Source: Candolleomyces eurysporus | Taxonomy: Eukaryota > Basidiomycota > Agaricomycetes > Agaricales > Psathyrellaceae | Length of the DNA stretch: 17,354 nucleotides | NCBI GenBank assembly: GCA_027579435.1 | Contig: JANBPK010000115.1 | Coordinates: 1-17,354 of the forward strand | Reading direction: 5' to 3' | In this document: positions 1 through 9,374 of the stretch, one piece after another | Layout of the letters: every line of letters starts with the position of its first letter | How positions within the stretch are numbered: position 1 is the stretch's first letter | The notes under the pieces: model-generated | Told to the model about the DNA's origin: nothing | The model's input: the letters and a program-made list of their open reading frames with translations, nothing else | The model's database searches: none | Program-made: the position numbers and the translations under genes

Positions 1-2
1 GT

Positions 3-323
3 CTTGAGCACACAGCTCCAGCCTCCGCGGGCTTCGGGGACGACGACGAAGAGCTCAGGGCCAGTACCAAGCTGACCGTCGAGGCTACCTACCCTTCTCC
101 TCATCGTTTCCGGGAGAACTTCAACGGTCAAAACGATACTTCAAGGGTNAAAAAACAACTTTACTGCGCTCTCGTATGTCCTGGTGCGACCTACGCCAAG
201 TTTCGAGCATTCTCGAGTCTACCCTCTCTGCAAACAATCAGTACCGGCCTATTTTTGGCAGCTCTACTAGCGCCGGCAAAGCTCACCAAATGCGGGCATA
301 ACGTCATTGCTTGCGACATATAA
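3..323 (+). CDS. Possible 3' end of a gene cut by the window edge
   Basis: Reading frame 3 is open from the left edge to a TAA at 321-323, about 106 codons, with no ATG. The start has a coding look, with an acidic GDDDEEL stretch followed by a mixed polar sequence, but I do not recognise a family. An N at 149 lies in this frame next to an A-run, so the frame there is uncertain. A GT at 147-148 could also begin an intron, which would make the later part non-coding. It may therefore be the last exon or two of a plus-strand gene to the left, or a chance open frame. Confidence 0.25.
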   Translation, partial: LEHTAPASAGFGDDDEELRASTKLTVEATYPSPHRFRENFNGQNDTSRXKKQLYCALVCPGATYAKFRAFSSLPSLQTISTGLFLAALLAPAKLTKCGHNVIACDI

Positions 324-1940
324 AGGTGCCGCTGCACATCTTTGTGAGAGGTCCTCGGAAATAAGGGCGCTCACAATCAGAAACGGCCGTGGATCAGGAA
401 ACCTATGTTTCTCCCTGAGATCCATTTCATTGTCGTTGACAGCAGCGCCGGAGTCAAGCGCCATGGAAAGGCGCGGGAATGCTATGCCGACGATGGGCTG
501 CGCTGCAAGGCTGAGTCGCGTCGCAGGCACCCAAAGAGAGTTTCATACCATTGCAGCAATAGTTGGATCCCGAGAGACTCGGTATCTAAGGTATTTTCAT
601 TCCATAGAATACGCACATCGGCGTTATCACTGATAATGGCGTACCAAGAGAACCTCAGGAAGCGACGTGGCCGCCGCGTACGCAGTGAACACACCTTACA
701 ACCCATGACACAGTACCCGTGTTCAAACGTCAATCGTCTACGGCAGCACATTGGATATATAGGAGTTCCCCAATTTCCATGGCTTTCCAGACATACCAAC
801 CCTCCTGATCTCCTCGGAAACAACGATACGACGCACAATATTCGGTTCTTGGAAATCTCTGCCTACCCTGGTCCCACCGTGTTCTCACTGCACCGAACGA
901 CGCAGATAGACATCCCAGATCATCAGACGCTCGACAGAACGATTGGATACGGGTCGACTCTTGACGGGTCTGGAGGGGAAAAGTGGAGAGGTTGGCGCCC
1001 TGTGACACTGCCGGGTCAGTACAACACTTTGTTCGACGTTTCGATTGAATGTTTAGCCAGAGATTGAGTATGGATCTGAATGCATTCAGAGGAGAGGGGT
1101 AATCTCTGCGTTGGAGTAATTGCTTGGATTGAATTAAGTCAGTGCATTATTCGCTTGCAAGCACACCATTCACGACGCGTTCCACGTTCACAGGTTCGCT
1201 TGGCGAAAAGGGAACGAGATCGAGAAATCCCGGACACGAAATCCATCTCAACTCGTACCTATTCGATTCGACTCGTGTCAAGTAACCACGCAAAGACGGG
1301 ACAGAGCTAGATCTACATACCTAAAATCGCATAACAGACTCAGGTTTCGCGTATCCGCCACAACTGCGGACACCGAAGCAGTAAGAATGCCAAATATCGC
1401 ACTCTCATGCAGCAGCACTGCACTCTTGATGACCCTGAAGCCCAGAGAGGACTCATGAGCAACTCACAAGATGCTCGAAAATGACTTTCAGGGTCGGCCG
1501 AGTTCGAAGAATAGACAGCCTGAATCGGACTGATTCTGTCACCACCTCTTCGTCGAGGATCTACCATGCAGGGCTGAAGGACCGATGTTCTACATAGCCC
1601 TGCTCTCGAAGTCGTCAATCACAAGCACGATAGATTCTGGGACACACGTTTTCTGTGCTTGAGAGTTCTAAAGTCTCTATCGGAACGGAAGTCCAGTTGT
1701 GTGGAGGTTCAAGCTTCGAGGCGTCCCGGCGCCTGCCGTTAGACGTAATATACCTGGTCCTTAGAAAGCGAATGAGTGCGACACATTGAAAGGCCAGCGA
1801 CGGTGGAGGTAAAGACAGGTTCAGAATGTTTGAATGCTGCGTGTTCTGCAGCATGGCGTGTGGCAATCACTATTGCGTGAAAGACTTGCCTTTTGTTGAT
1901 GACTCGGACGGCGTCCACACCTCTTCCACGACCGTCAACG
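324..1940. other. Long stretch with no recognised gene
   Basis: Several overlapping open frames occur on both strands, the longest on the plus strand at 405-1067 (220 codons). Minus-strand frames at 267-530, 482-838 and 730-1008 overlap it. None shows a recognisable domain, signal peptide or coding-like composition, and I could not join them with convincing GT-AG introns. The part next to 1941 should hold the promoter of the RING-CH gene, but I see no clear TATA box there. A decayed gene or a lineage-specific gene cannot be excluded. Confidence 0.5.
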
Positions 1941-3758
1941 ATGGCGACGGTCCCAAGAGTGCCCACAATCGATGACCTGCGGGTGAGTATTGGTTCAGAA
2001 GAGGTAGAACCAGAACTCATATCTTCGCTATGCCTTAGGTGAAACTGTGCTACATCTGCCGGGAGGAAGAACACCACGATGCTCGTAGGTTTCCGGTAGC
2101 CATCTTGCCTGAATATCGATTGAAATCGCCCCCATCTCCAGCGGAAACACCACCAAGGGCATGGACCCACCCGTGCAAGTGCACCTTGATTGCCCATGAG
2201 CAATGTCTGCTGAAATGGATACGAACGGCACAAGCCGACCCGGGTCGAGCAGGGAACGCTCTGAAATGTCCACAGTGCGGGGCGACGTACGAACTTGAAA
2301 GCAACAATCCTTTAATTCTACGGTTTCTGGGAACAGGGAACGGTCTTCTGCAGAAATTGGGAAATCTATTCCTGATATTTGGGACGGCGACGGTCTGCGG
2401 TGTTATTGGGACAAGTTGAGTGCTTTTGGAAGTCTTATCGGAACCGTGACTGACAGTAGAGCAGGTATCTATGTCGTGTGTACGGGTTATGGAGCATGGG
2501 CCGTACAGCAATTCATCGGGAAAGAGTAAGTACTCCAGAATTTGAAGGTCACCGTGCATGCTCATGGTTGCTCAGAATGTACGACCTACTACTTGGTGAA
2601 GACCCCTCGAACTGGCCATGGAGTGCCTACATCAACCTCCCCATTCTCCCCTTCAGTCTAATTCTCAGCAGATTCCAGACAAAGACCCTGATTCCGCCTT
2701 TCATCCCTATTCTACTCGCCACACCCAGCTCGTTTGCTATGAACCGCAAGGTTACCGAATATTGGACGCTGCCTGAAAATGCAAGGAAGCTCATGGGCAT
2801 GCCACCGAAACCCCTTCCATCGACAGGGCGTTCATGGCCTCCCTCCCCCATCCTATTTGGTCTATTCGGCCTTCCCATGGTTCAAATGCTTTACCAACGC
2901 CTCTACTCTCAAGTATACCTCAAGGTGATGGGTACATTGCCTCCAGTGAGAACACTAGGGAGGCGAAGAGATGGCAACCAACAAGCTCAACCCAACCGGA
3001 ACGCCAACGCAAATGCAAATGCTCACGGCAATGGCAATGGCAACGGCATCAACGCTCCTGCTAGAAGGAACAACAGACAAGCTATGGTCAACATCGGAGG
3101 AGGCATCCGCGTCCACGTTAACGACGATCAGGCAGCAGATCCCGAAGGCGACTTCGCTGAGGACGGGGAGGTGATCCACATCCAGGCAGGCTCGCTGGGG
3201 CGAAAGATCGCAGGCGCACTACTCACACCAGCCATTGCAAGTTGGATGGGCAACCTTTTGCTCCGGATGTCCCGGCGCTCAACCCTCCTGCGGGAGCTCT
3301 TGGCAATCCGACAGCCCATCGGAGGAGTCTGGGTTCCGCCACCGCTGGACATGGGGAATCGCGATTGGCATACATTGACTACGTTCAGGCAAATGACCCT
3401 CGGGGTACAAATGGTCGCGAGGGGCCTCTGGGGAAGTGCACGGACGTTCTCCGAGAGCGATCCTGTTTGGTTGGTGCTTTTTCGCTCATTTCCTGCCCCG
3501 TTAGGCTAATCTTCTTGCGTAGGTGGAGGAATACCATCGGCCTCGGTCTGTTCATCGTGGTACGTCGTCATTATTTCCTATGCAGTCGACTTTGAGACCA
3601 ATGCATTCCTCTAGGCCAAAGATTGTGTGCAATTATTTCATCTATGGCTCTCGAAGCGTGAGCTGGAGTCAAGGAAGGTTCGGAACCGTGATTTCCGAGG
3701 GGTGGATATAAGAGAGCTGGACCTCGTCCCGTCCTTCTTTGTCGGACGAAGGCCGTAA
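1941..3758 (+). CDS. RING-CH (RINGv) membrane E3 ubiquitin ligase, MARCH-like
   Basis: Six exons are proposed: 1941-1982, 2039-2414, 2465-2525, 2576-3469, 3523-3559 and 3615-3758. Introns are 50-56 bp, with donors GTGAGT, GTTGAG, GTAAGT, GTTGGT and GTACGT, and phases close exactly to give 517 aa. Residues 18-94 form a C4HC3 zinc-binding RING-CH domain (C18, C21, C60, C62, H67, C70, C91, C94, with CLLKWI after the His). Such domains bind an E2 and usually sit on the cytosolic face of membranes. Hydrophobic stretches follow at about 120-157, then around the PSNWPW motif and the WPPSP motif, suggesting several membrane passes. A low-complexity Asn/Ala/Gly linker lies in exon 4. The C-terminus (ELESRKVRNRDF, then DIRELDLV) resembles what I recall of fungal relatives. 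The spacing between C62 and H67 is shorter than in animal MARCH proteins. The substrate is unknown. The start ATG at 1941 was chosen because its short exon splices in frame onto the zinc finger. Confidence 0.85.
3000..3056 (+). repeat. Hexanucleotide-type low-complexity tract coding Asn-Ala / Gly-Asn repeats
   Basis: Within exon 4 of the RING-CH gene, units such as GCAAAT and GGCAAT repeat and encode alternating Asn-Ala and then Gly-Asn pairs. This is probably a flexible linker between the membrane part and the C-terminal part. It is likely to vary in length between strains. Confidence 0.7.
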
Positions 3759-4022
3759 GAATAGCATTCATAGACAGATACGCATTGTACGGGCCCTGGA
3801 TCATATGCACAGTATCTAATATCGTCGTGTATCACTAATCCTTAATTACCCTCGATTGGAACACGCAAGACGCTTCCGTGACGCTTCCGACAAAGGGCTC
3901 GGAACTCGGTGGCCCAAGTGTGAATGAAGCTAATACCGTCTAGTTCAAATTCTGTCAAACAACACGACAACCGGACAAAAGGCGCGTACTTATGCTGCCA
4001 CTCGTTGCCACTATTCTCCATC

Positions 4023-5768
4023 ATGACCACCACGAACGTCAACTATCTCCCCAACGAAATTCTCGAACGCGTCTTCGTATTCGCTCATCCCGAAGTCGAC
4101 GTATACCACCACCCACGCTTCCGGGGCTCTTCCACTTGGGCTCTGAGCTCTGTGTCGAAGACATGGAGGTCTACCGTGCTGGGTTCGAAGGCATTGTGGA
4201 GCAGACTCCTGCTAAAGGGTAGCCCTTGGAACACATTGGGTGTCCTCTTTTCTATAAATCGCCTACGCCTCGCCCTTTCCCGCTCATCACCCGTTCTTTT
4301 TTCTGTCCGTATCGCAGATCCAAGACCGGACGTGTCCTCAGGTTACCCGGCCAAACCTCCTTCTGAGATCCTTCGTGAACAAAGGGCCAGATTCGAATTC
4401 GAACTAATCTTCGCTGACTCGGAGGCTAAACGCCTGGAAGCTTTTCTGGAAGAGGGTGGGTTCGCTGTCTGTGGATACCGGGCGTTCTGCGTGTTTCCGA
4501 AGCCTTTTTCTCAACTGCGCGCGCTCCAGCTGAGCGGCAGCGATGTCTATTATGGCATGAGGGAAGGGAGTTCTTTCCCTATGGAGGCGCCTTTGCTTCG
4601 CGAGTTGCACCTGTCAAGTTTCAGACTGAACCAGCATAATCAAGGGAACTTATTTTCGACTCTCCAAATCCCCTGGAGCCAAATCACCCACCTAACTGCA
4701 GACCGCTGCCAATTCTGGGAATTAGACCCAAGCGAAGATGATATTTTCAACCTCCAACCGGGCGAGGATCATCTATTCAATCTTCACCAGTTTCTCAACA
4801 ACTTTCCCGGTCTTCAACATTTGACTTTCTTGTTCGGTGCAGAAGAAAAGGATTGGCGCTCTGACGCTTTGATTTTGAATGGAGAAAACCTCAAGACTCT
4901 CAATATTCGGGGGGCTAGCCGGGTCATGGTGCCGCTCCTCAACCACATATGGACACCTAATATCCAGAAACTCCATCTCGACTTGTTGGATGGGCCGGAC
5001 ACGCAAGATTGGGAATCAGAGGATGGGGAGTTAGAGGGCTGGGATTGGGAACCAGAGGATTGGGAACCAGAGGATGGGGAATCAAGGGATGGAGAATCGG
5101 AGGATGGGGAATCGGATGATAGGGAATCGGATGATAAGGAATCAGAGGATGGGGAATCAGGGGATAGAGAATCAGAGGATGAGGGATCGGAGGATTGGGA
5201 GCCAGAGGGTTCTGAGTACACCATCTCCGAGCATGAGTCTAATTCAGACTTTGGATCCTCGGTGGGACTAGAAGTTTGGGAGCCCAAATTCCTCAAGTGC
5301 GTCGGCGGATTCATTTACTATCTTGACAAGGAGAGGATGACATCGTTGGCCCTGCATGGATTCTGCGATCTTCCTGCTCTGGATTGGATACAGCAATTTC
5401 CAAATCTTCAAACCCTGTCGGTGGACTTCATGGATCGAGCGCTGGTCAACTATCTAACCTGGTCTGCCGATTCGAATTGCACGCTCCCATCCCTCGAATT
5501 TTTGACATGGAATTTCGACTCGACGACGACCAGGATGGAGGTCCAGAGGATTGTCAATATGGTGAGGAGCCGCACGAATTTGTCGACTGACTCTATGGCT
5601 GCACCCCAGAATCACCTCCGCCGTATTCGACTTTTGCATCAACCGAGAGACAAAGAGATAGCTACGAAGAGTTTTTTGGTTAAATATCTGGGGGTAGTTG
5701 GAGGAGTAGATCTGGAAGTTGTGGATTTGGAAGATCTGGAATGGCATCCGTTGCAACTTTACAAGTAG
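4023..5768 (+). CDS. F-box-like / leucine-rich protein, paralogue 1 (with acidic repeat)
   Basis: A single open frame gives 581 aa from ATG 4023. The frame is open upstream to 3924, but ATG 4023 matches the start of the neighbouring paralogue (MTT..NV..LPNEIL). Residues 7-65 are an F-box-like domain (LPNEILERVF, then SSVSKTWRSTVLGSKALW), which in known proteins binds Skp1 in SCF ubiquitin ligases. The rest has loosely repeated leucine-rich segments (LRALQLSGS, LRELHLSSF, LQHLTFLF, LQTLSVDF) that probably form the substrate-binding surface. Residues 329-395 are a highly acidic run of 13 five- or six-residue units, encoded by a minisatellite and present only once in the downstream copy. No intron is needed. 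The product is probably cytosolic or nuclear; the substrate is unknown. F-box families are greatly expanded in agaricomycetes. Confidence 0.85.
   Translation: MTTTNVNYLPNEILERVFVFAHPEVDVYHHPRFRGSSTWALSSVSKTWRSTVLGSKALWSRLLLKGSPWNTLGVLFSINRLRLALSRSSPVLFSVRIADPRPDVSSGYPAKPPSEILREQRARFEFELIFADSEAKRLEAFLEEGGFAVCGYRAFCVFPKPFSQLRALQLSGSDVYYGMREGSSFPMEAPLLRELHLSSFRLNQHNQGNLFSTLQIPWSQITHLTADRCQFWELDPSEDDIFNLQPGEDHLFNLHQFLNNFPGLQHLTFLFGAEEKDWRSDALILNGENLKTLNIRGASRVMVPLLNHIWTPNIQKLHLDLLDGPDTQDWESEDGELEGWDWEPEDWEPEDGESRDGESEDGESDDRESDDKESEDGESGDRESEDEGSEDWEPEGSEYTISEHESNSDFGSSVGLEVWEPKFLKCVGGFIYYLDKERMTSLALHGFCDLPALDWIQQFPNLQTLSVDFMDRALVNYLTWSADSNCTLPSLEFLTWNFDSTTTRMEVQRIVNMVRSRTNLSTDSMAAPQNHLRRIRLLHQPRDKEIATKSFLVKYLGVVGGVDLEVVDLEDLEWHPLQLYK
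5007..5207 (+). repeat. In-frame 15-bp minisatellite, 13 units
   Basis: Eleven units of 15 bp and two of 18 bp run head to tail. The approximate consensus is GATGGGGAATCAGAG, coding D-G-E-S-E. Variant units code DWEPE, DRESD, DKESE and DEGSE. All unit lengths are multiples of three, so the frame is kept. The corresponding place in the second F-box gene has one unit (7458-7472). Confidence 0.9.
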
Positions 5769-6500
5769 TATGATATATGATTTTGTGGTTTGAAATTCTA
5801 ATGATACTGGAGTCGAATCTGGATGAATAACGGCGTTGTCTTCACGCCTTGTTGAGGTTTTCACATCTTTCCTCTTGCGCTGATACCGCCGGAGTCGCAC
5901 CAGTGAGCGTTCAAGTTGTACCAACTTGACCTAGGCAACGGACTATAATACAGCCGTTCGAACGTCATTTCTCACTCCGGTGGACCATGAGGTAACGGAT
6001 TAATCCGAGTTTAGCTCAACCCATCATCCGTCTGCCTCGAAACAGATTCGAACACATGTCCTTCGAGTTGCCTCCAGAAGGTTCGCAAATGAACTCAGGT
6101 GCTCCTCTCCTCCTGTCGCCTATGGCAATTTCTCCACAGTCGATACCAAGCCAAAGCTGAAAGACACAAAGCGCAAGCTACTTGGTTCCCACCGATCTCG
6201 ATTGCCCCTTCTCTGTACCGTGCTGACTTTCAGATTTCCTAGCATGCACGAGAAGGGAGAGAACTCGGCGACAACGATTATGATACAAAAGTAGCTGTTG
6301 GGATCTAGCACTGGGATTTATTTTTTGGTCCCAATGTGCCTTACGCAATTAGTCTCTCCTTCCCCATCGTGTGCATCCTGAAGTAAGACGAAAGTGTTAA
6401 TATCATGATGTGATTGTGTTCTTACCTCTGAGGTTGGTGGCGAGGATCAGGTCCAACATCATGGCTCCCGAATTGACCGGTGCGAACCATAAGTTGCTCC
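5769..6500. other. Intergenic region between the two F-box genes
   Basis: No gene is recognised in these 732 bp. They should contain the 3' UTR of the first F-box gene and the promoter of the second. A small perfect dyad lies at 5912-5928 (arms CAAGTTG and CAACTTG, 3-bp spacer). An imperfect hairpin with a T-rich loop lies at 6309-6336 (arms CACTGGGA and TCCCAATG, one mismatch). The minus-strand frame at 6120-6311 has no recognisable features. Confidence 0.55.
5912..5928. repeat. Short perfect inverted repeat
   Basis: The arms CAAGTTG and CAACTTG are separated by TAC. It lies 144 bp after the stop of the first F-box gene and could be a 3' UTR hairpin or a protein-binding dyad. A dyad of this size can easily occur by chance. 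Confidence 0.5.
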
Positions 6501-8018
6501 ATGACCACCATCACGAACGTCAAGTCTCTACCCAACGAAATCCTCGAATCTGTCTTCATATTCGCCCATCCTGAAGTCGATGTATTCCACGAAGAATACT
6601 TCGGGGGCTCCTCCACTTGGACCCTGAGCCATGTATCAAGGACATGGAGATCTGTTGTGTTAGGTTCCAAGCCATTGTGGAGGAGACTCCTACTTCAAGG
6701 CAACCCTTATCACACGCTCCAAGCCGTCCCTGTTATATCTCGTCTATGCCTCGCAGTTGCCCGCTCAGCGCCCATCCCTTTCTCCGTCCGTGTCACGGAT
6801 CCGGAGGAATCAGAGTTGTGCGATGAGGTGCTTGACCCTCTTTCAAGCACCCGTCGCAGCCCTTGGGAAAGAGGGGTCATGTTTGGACCTATCTTCGCGA
6901 ACGCTTACCGCCTGGAAACCCTCTTGGAAGAGGATTGTTTCATCGATAGTGCATACCACATGCTTTCCCTGTTTCCGATGCACTTTCCTGCACTGCGCGT
7001 GCTCCAGTTGAACGGCGAGGCCATTTCCGATGATATCGGTGAAGACATTCCTATCCCCAGAATAGCGCCTGTACTGCGCAGATTGCATCTCACAAGATTC
7101 AAATTGGACGAGGAATACCAAGCGATGGTATTTTCGAGCCTCAATCTTCCTTGGGGTCAAATCACACACCTCACAGCAGATTGTTGTAATTTCGAGAAGG
7201 ACGAGACAGGCGAAAAACAGCTATTCAACATCCAAAGGTTTCTCAACCACTTTCCCAACCTTCAAACCTTGACTTGGTTATTCGACGAGGACGAAGGGGA
7301 GGATTGGGATGTCGAGGATTTGGAATTGGACGGCAAAGAGATCAAGACTATTGATATCAGGGGGACGAATTCAGTCATGGTGCCGCTTCTTGGCCACACA
7401 CGGGCACCTAACCTTCAGAAACTCCAACTCGACTTGTTAGACGGGCCATACGCGCAAGACTGGCAATCCGAGGACTCCGAATACACTACCTCCGAGGCTT
7501 CACAACGATCCTGGTCGCCGCACATTTGGGAACCAAGATTTCTTGAAACCATTAGCAACTTCATCGATCGTCTTCATGACAAGGGATCGATGACATCGTT
7601 GGTCCTACATGGATTCTACGACCTTCCTGTCCTGCATTGGATACAGCAACTTCCTAATCTTCGAGTTCTGTCCGTGCACCTCATGGATAGACCGCTGGTT
7701 AAATATCTTACCTGGTCGGGATCGCATCACACACTCCCATTCCTCGAATCACTGACATGGAATTTCGACTCAGCTGCAACTAAGAAAGAGGACCAGAGGA
7801 TCGTCAGGATGGTGGAGAGTCGCACAAACCCAACAGCCAATTCTGTGACTGCACCCCAAACTCACTTCGTTCGCATACGGCTTCTGCATGAGCCTCAAGA
7901 CGCAGAGATCGTTAATCAGAGCTTTTTGGTTAAGCAGCTGGGGGCAGTTCGCAGGATCTACTTGGAAATCATGGGTTTGGAGGATCTGGAATGGCACCCA
8001 TTGCGACTTTACGAGTGA
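6501..8018 (+). CDS. F-box-like / leucine-rich protein, paralogue 2
   Basis: A single open frame from ATG 6501 gives 505 aa. It is clearly paralogous to the gene at 4023-5768 and collinear along its whole length (LPNEILESVF, FAHPEVDV, TWRSVVLGSKPLW, LTADCCNF, VMVPLLGH, SLVLHGFYDLP, ending LEWHPLRLYE). By eye about six residues in ten match over the first hundred. The N-terminal F-box-like domain is expected to bind Skp1, and leucine-rich segments make up the rest. It lacks the acidic minisatellite, having a single DWQSE unit. The pair arose by tandem duplication, and the divergence suggests it is not recent. The TGA stop overlaps a strong donor sequence (GTGAGT at 8015-8020). Splicing to CTAG at 8068 (54 bp) would change only the last residue, Glu to Asp, before a new TGA at 8070-8072. 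Confidence 0.85.
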   Translation: MTTITNVKSLPNEILESVFIFAHPEVDVFHEEYFGGSSTWTLSHVSRTWRSVVLGSKPLWRRLLLQGNPYHTLQAVPVISRLCLAVARSAPIPFSVRVTDPEESELCDEVLDPLSSTRRSPWERGVMFGPIFANAYRLETLLEEDCFIDSAYHMLSLFPMHFPALRVLQLNGEAISDDIGEDIPIPRIAPVLRRLHLTRFKLDEEYQAMVFSSLNLPWGQITHLTADCCNFEKDETGEKQLFNIQRFLNHFPNLQTLTWLFDEDEGEDWDVEDLELDGKEIKTIDIRGTNSVMVPLLGHTRAPNLQKLQLDLLDGPYAQDWQSEDSEYTTSEASQRSWSPHIWEPRFLETISNFIDRLHDKGSMTSLVLHGFYDLPVLHWIQQLPNLRVLSVHLMDRPLVKYLTWSGSHHTLPFLESLTWNFDSAATKKEDQRIVRMVESRTNPTANSVTAPQTHFVRIRLLHEPQDAEIVNQSFLVKQLGAVRRIYLEIMGLEDLEWHPLRLYE

Positions 8019-8571
8019 GTGCAACATATCACATTACGACCGGTTCTAATAATATTGCTTGATTCTAGCTGAGGGGAAGTATTCTTGTCATATGCTCCGA
8101 CAATGCAAACAAAGAGGGGGGAAGAAATGATGGAAAGAGTGCGACTTTGACGCGCTCCTCAATTTCGCGTCGTTTTGCCTGAACCACTCCATGCCTCAGA
8201 TTTGATTGCTTCCTCTGGCCAGATGTAGAAGCGGTCGTTCGATCTTTGGCAATGAAATATATTCATAAATTACCGAGCATTCTCCTTGCATTTTCGTTTG
8301 ACATTGTGCAAGCAACTCATTTCCAGGAGGCAGGCCTGGTTGGAGGACGCACAGTGCTATAGTGACCTCCGAGTTCGCAATAATTCACGCAGCAAGTGCT
8401 CTTTATGCGGTTTCTTGCCCTTGAGGCTGCAGTGTACAATAGCAGGAGGTCTCAGTGCTGTCAAACGGGTGAAATGTTCCGAGGCATTTCTGACTTGGAT
8501 ACTATGGAGTGTTATCTTCTGCCAGCCCAAGACGGTGCTTCTGGCATCAGCCGCTTCATACAGGTGCTCTT

Positions 8572-8593
8572 ACTTGGCAACATGTTGCCAAGT
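8572..8593. repeat. Perfect 22-bp palindrome
   Basis: The half-site ACTTGGCAACA is followed without spacer by its exact reverse complement. A perfect palindrome this long is not expected by chance in a window of this size. It could be a dimeric transcription-factor site, a recombination or transposon end remnant, or a cruciform-forming sequence. It lies 33 bp upstream of a TATA-like box on the plus strand. Confidence 0.9.
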
Positions 8594-8599
8594 TATCAA

Positions 8600-8633
8600 G
8601 GAAATCAGGAATTTCCGCAGAGGAATATAAAAG
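8600..8633 (+). promoter_or_regulatory. Candidate core promoter: dyad plus TATA-like box
   Basis: A six-base inverted repeat (GGAAAT ... ATTTCC, 8600-8616, spacer 5) is followed by TATAAAAG at 8626-8633. Together with the palindrome just upstream this resembles a compact promoter firing rightwards. The only downstream open frame is short (8654-8830, 58 codons, starting MEGARDG), so either a small protein or a non-coding RNA could be transcribed. The TATA match alone is weak evidence. Confidence 0.25.
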
Positions 8634-9374
8634 ATGGATAAGGGGGGTAGGAGATGGAGGGAGCGAGGGATGGGAGCCATAAAGGCGAGAACGAAGAGAA
8701 GAGGAGCAAGGTGATGTACCAGTCGTTCGATTACGCCTGTTTGCTCATTGTTCGAAATCGGTGGCAAGAGGTACTCATTGCGGTGAGCGTGAACAGTGAC
8801 AGCGCACAAGTCTCAGGGCTTGACTTTTAAAGGATTCTCCTTGTCCTTGGTTCTCACGAAATTTCGTCTGGTCTCACCGTCGTTACTCTCTCGCATGTCA
8901 AAGCGTTGGATGGCATTCTAATGATCGAACACGTCGATTACAGTTGAATTTGCAAACTCGTTCGTAAATACCTTCAATTGATATCGTTTCAAAGATTGTA
9001 CACTTAGACATAACGATAATGATCAAGAAACGAAGAAGCCCTCAGGCCTCCTCGCGTTTTCATCTTTGCTAACCCTGATAGACTGGTTCAATGACGTGAA
9101 AAAAATCAGACTTTTAAGCGAGCCCGGAAAATGTACTACATCATAGGTCTCTATTGGGCGTTCTAGTTGGCGTTGAGGTCGACTAATCAAAGACGTGACG
9201 TCATTTCTCAAGATCGACCCATTACTCGCCCCCAATTTCCTTTCCTCCCGCTATTTTGGGAGATCAGGCTTGGGTCAATGTCGCATTTCGAGCCACCTGG
9301 AAGGAGGTTGTGTGCGCACCCTTAGGGTCTGACCGCCAATATAAAGAAAGCATGTCTATTTCGTTCAATGCTGA

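Larger units (their letters stand above)
8019..9374. other. 1.36-kb intergenic region between convergent genes
   Basis: This region lies downstream of both the second F-box gene (plus) and the NACHT-like gene (minus). Plus-strand frames at 8286-8630 and 8396-8641 overlap in different phases; the second looks slightly protein-like but has no recognised domain. A perfect 22-bp palindrome (8572-8593), a small dyad (8600-8616) and a TATA-like TATAAAAG (8626-8633) precede a 58-codon open frame at 8654-8830 that I cannot identify. Other small palindromes are at 8856-8867 (ACGAAATTTCGT) and 9196-9203 (TGACGTCA). Confidence 0.5.

Noticed and set aside
405..1067. A 220-codon plus-strand open frame with overlapping minus-strand frames
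   Set aside because: No recognisable domain or coding-like composition, and competing frames on both strands; I could not choose a gene from it.
2050..2565. A 171-codon minus-strand frame
   Set aside because: It lies opposite the zinc-finger exons of the RING-CH gene, whose Cys/His pattern and splice sites are clear.
3924..4022. N-terminal extension of the first F-box protein by 33 residues
   Set aside because: The paralogue begins at the position matching ATG 4023, and the extension has no F-box family character.
4814..5314. Minus-strand Ser/Asp-repeat protein
   Set aside because: It is the mirror image of the acidic minisatellite on the plus strand; the flanking frame belongs to the F-box protein.
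6030..6070. A tRNA-like T-loop (GTTCGAATC on the minus strand)
   Set aside because: The flanking bases do not pair as a T-stem and no acceptor or anticodon arm could be fitted.
1941..8018. A ubiquitin-ligase gene cluster (RING-CH plus two F-box genes)
   Set aside because: Adjacency in a fungal genome with large F-box families is expected by chance, and membrane RING-CH and SCF ligases are separate machines.
8396..8641. An 81-codon plus-strand frame with a slightly protein-like sequence
   Set aside because: It overlaps another open frame in a different phase, no homologue is recognised, and no convincing upstream exon was found; it was not called as a gene.
9196..9203. TGACGTCA, a CRE/ATF-type site
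   Set aside because: It is an eight-base palindrome located downstream of both neighbouring genes, so a chance match is the likelier explanation.
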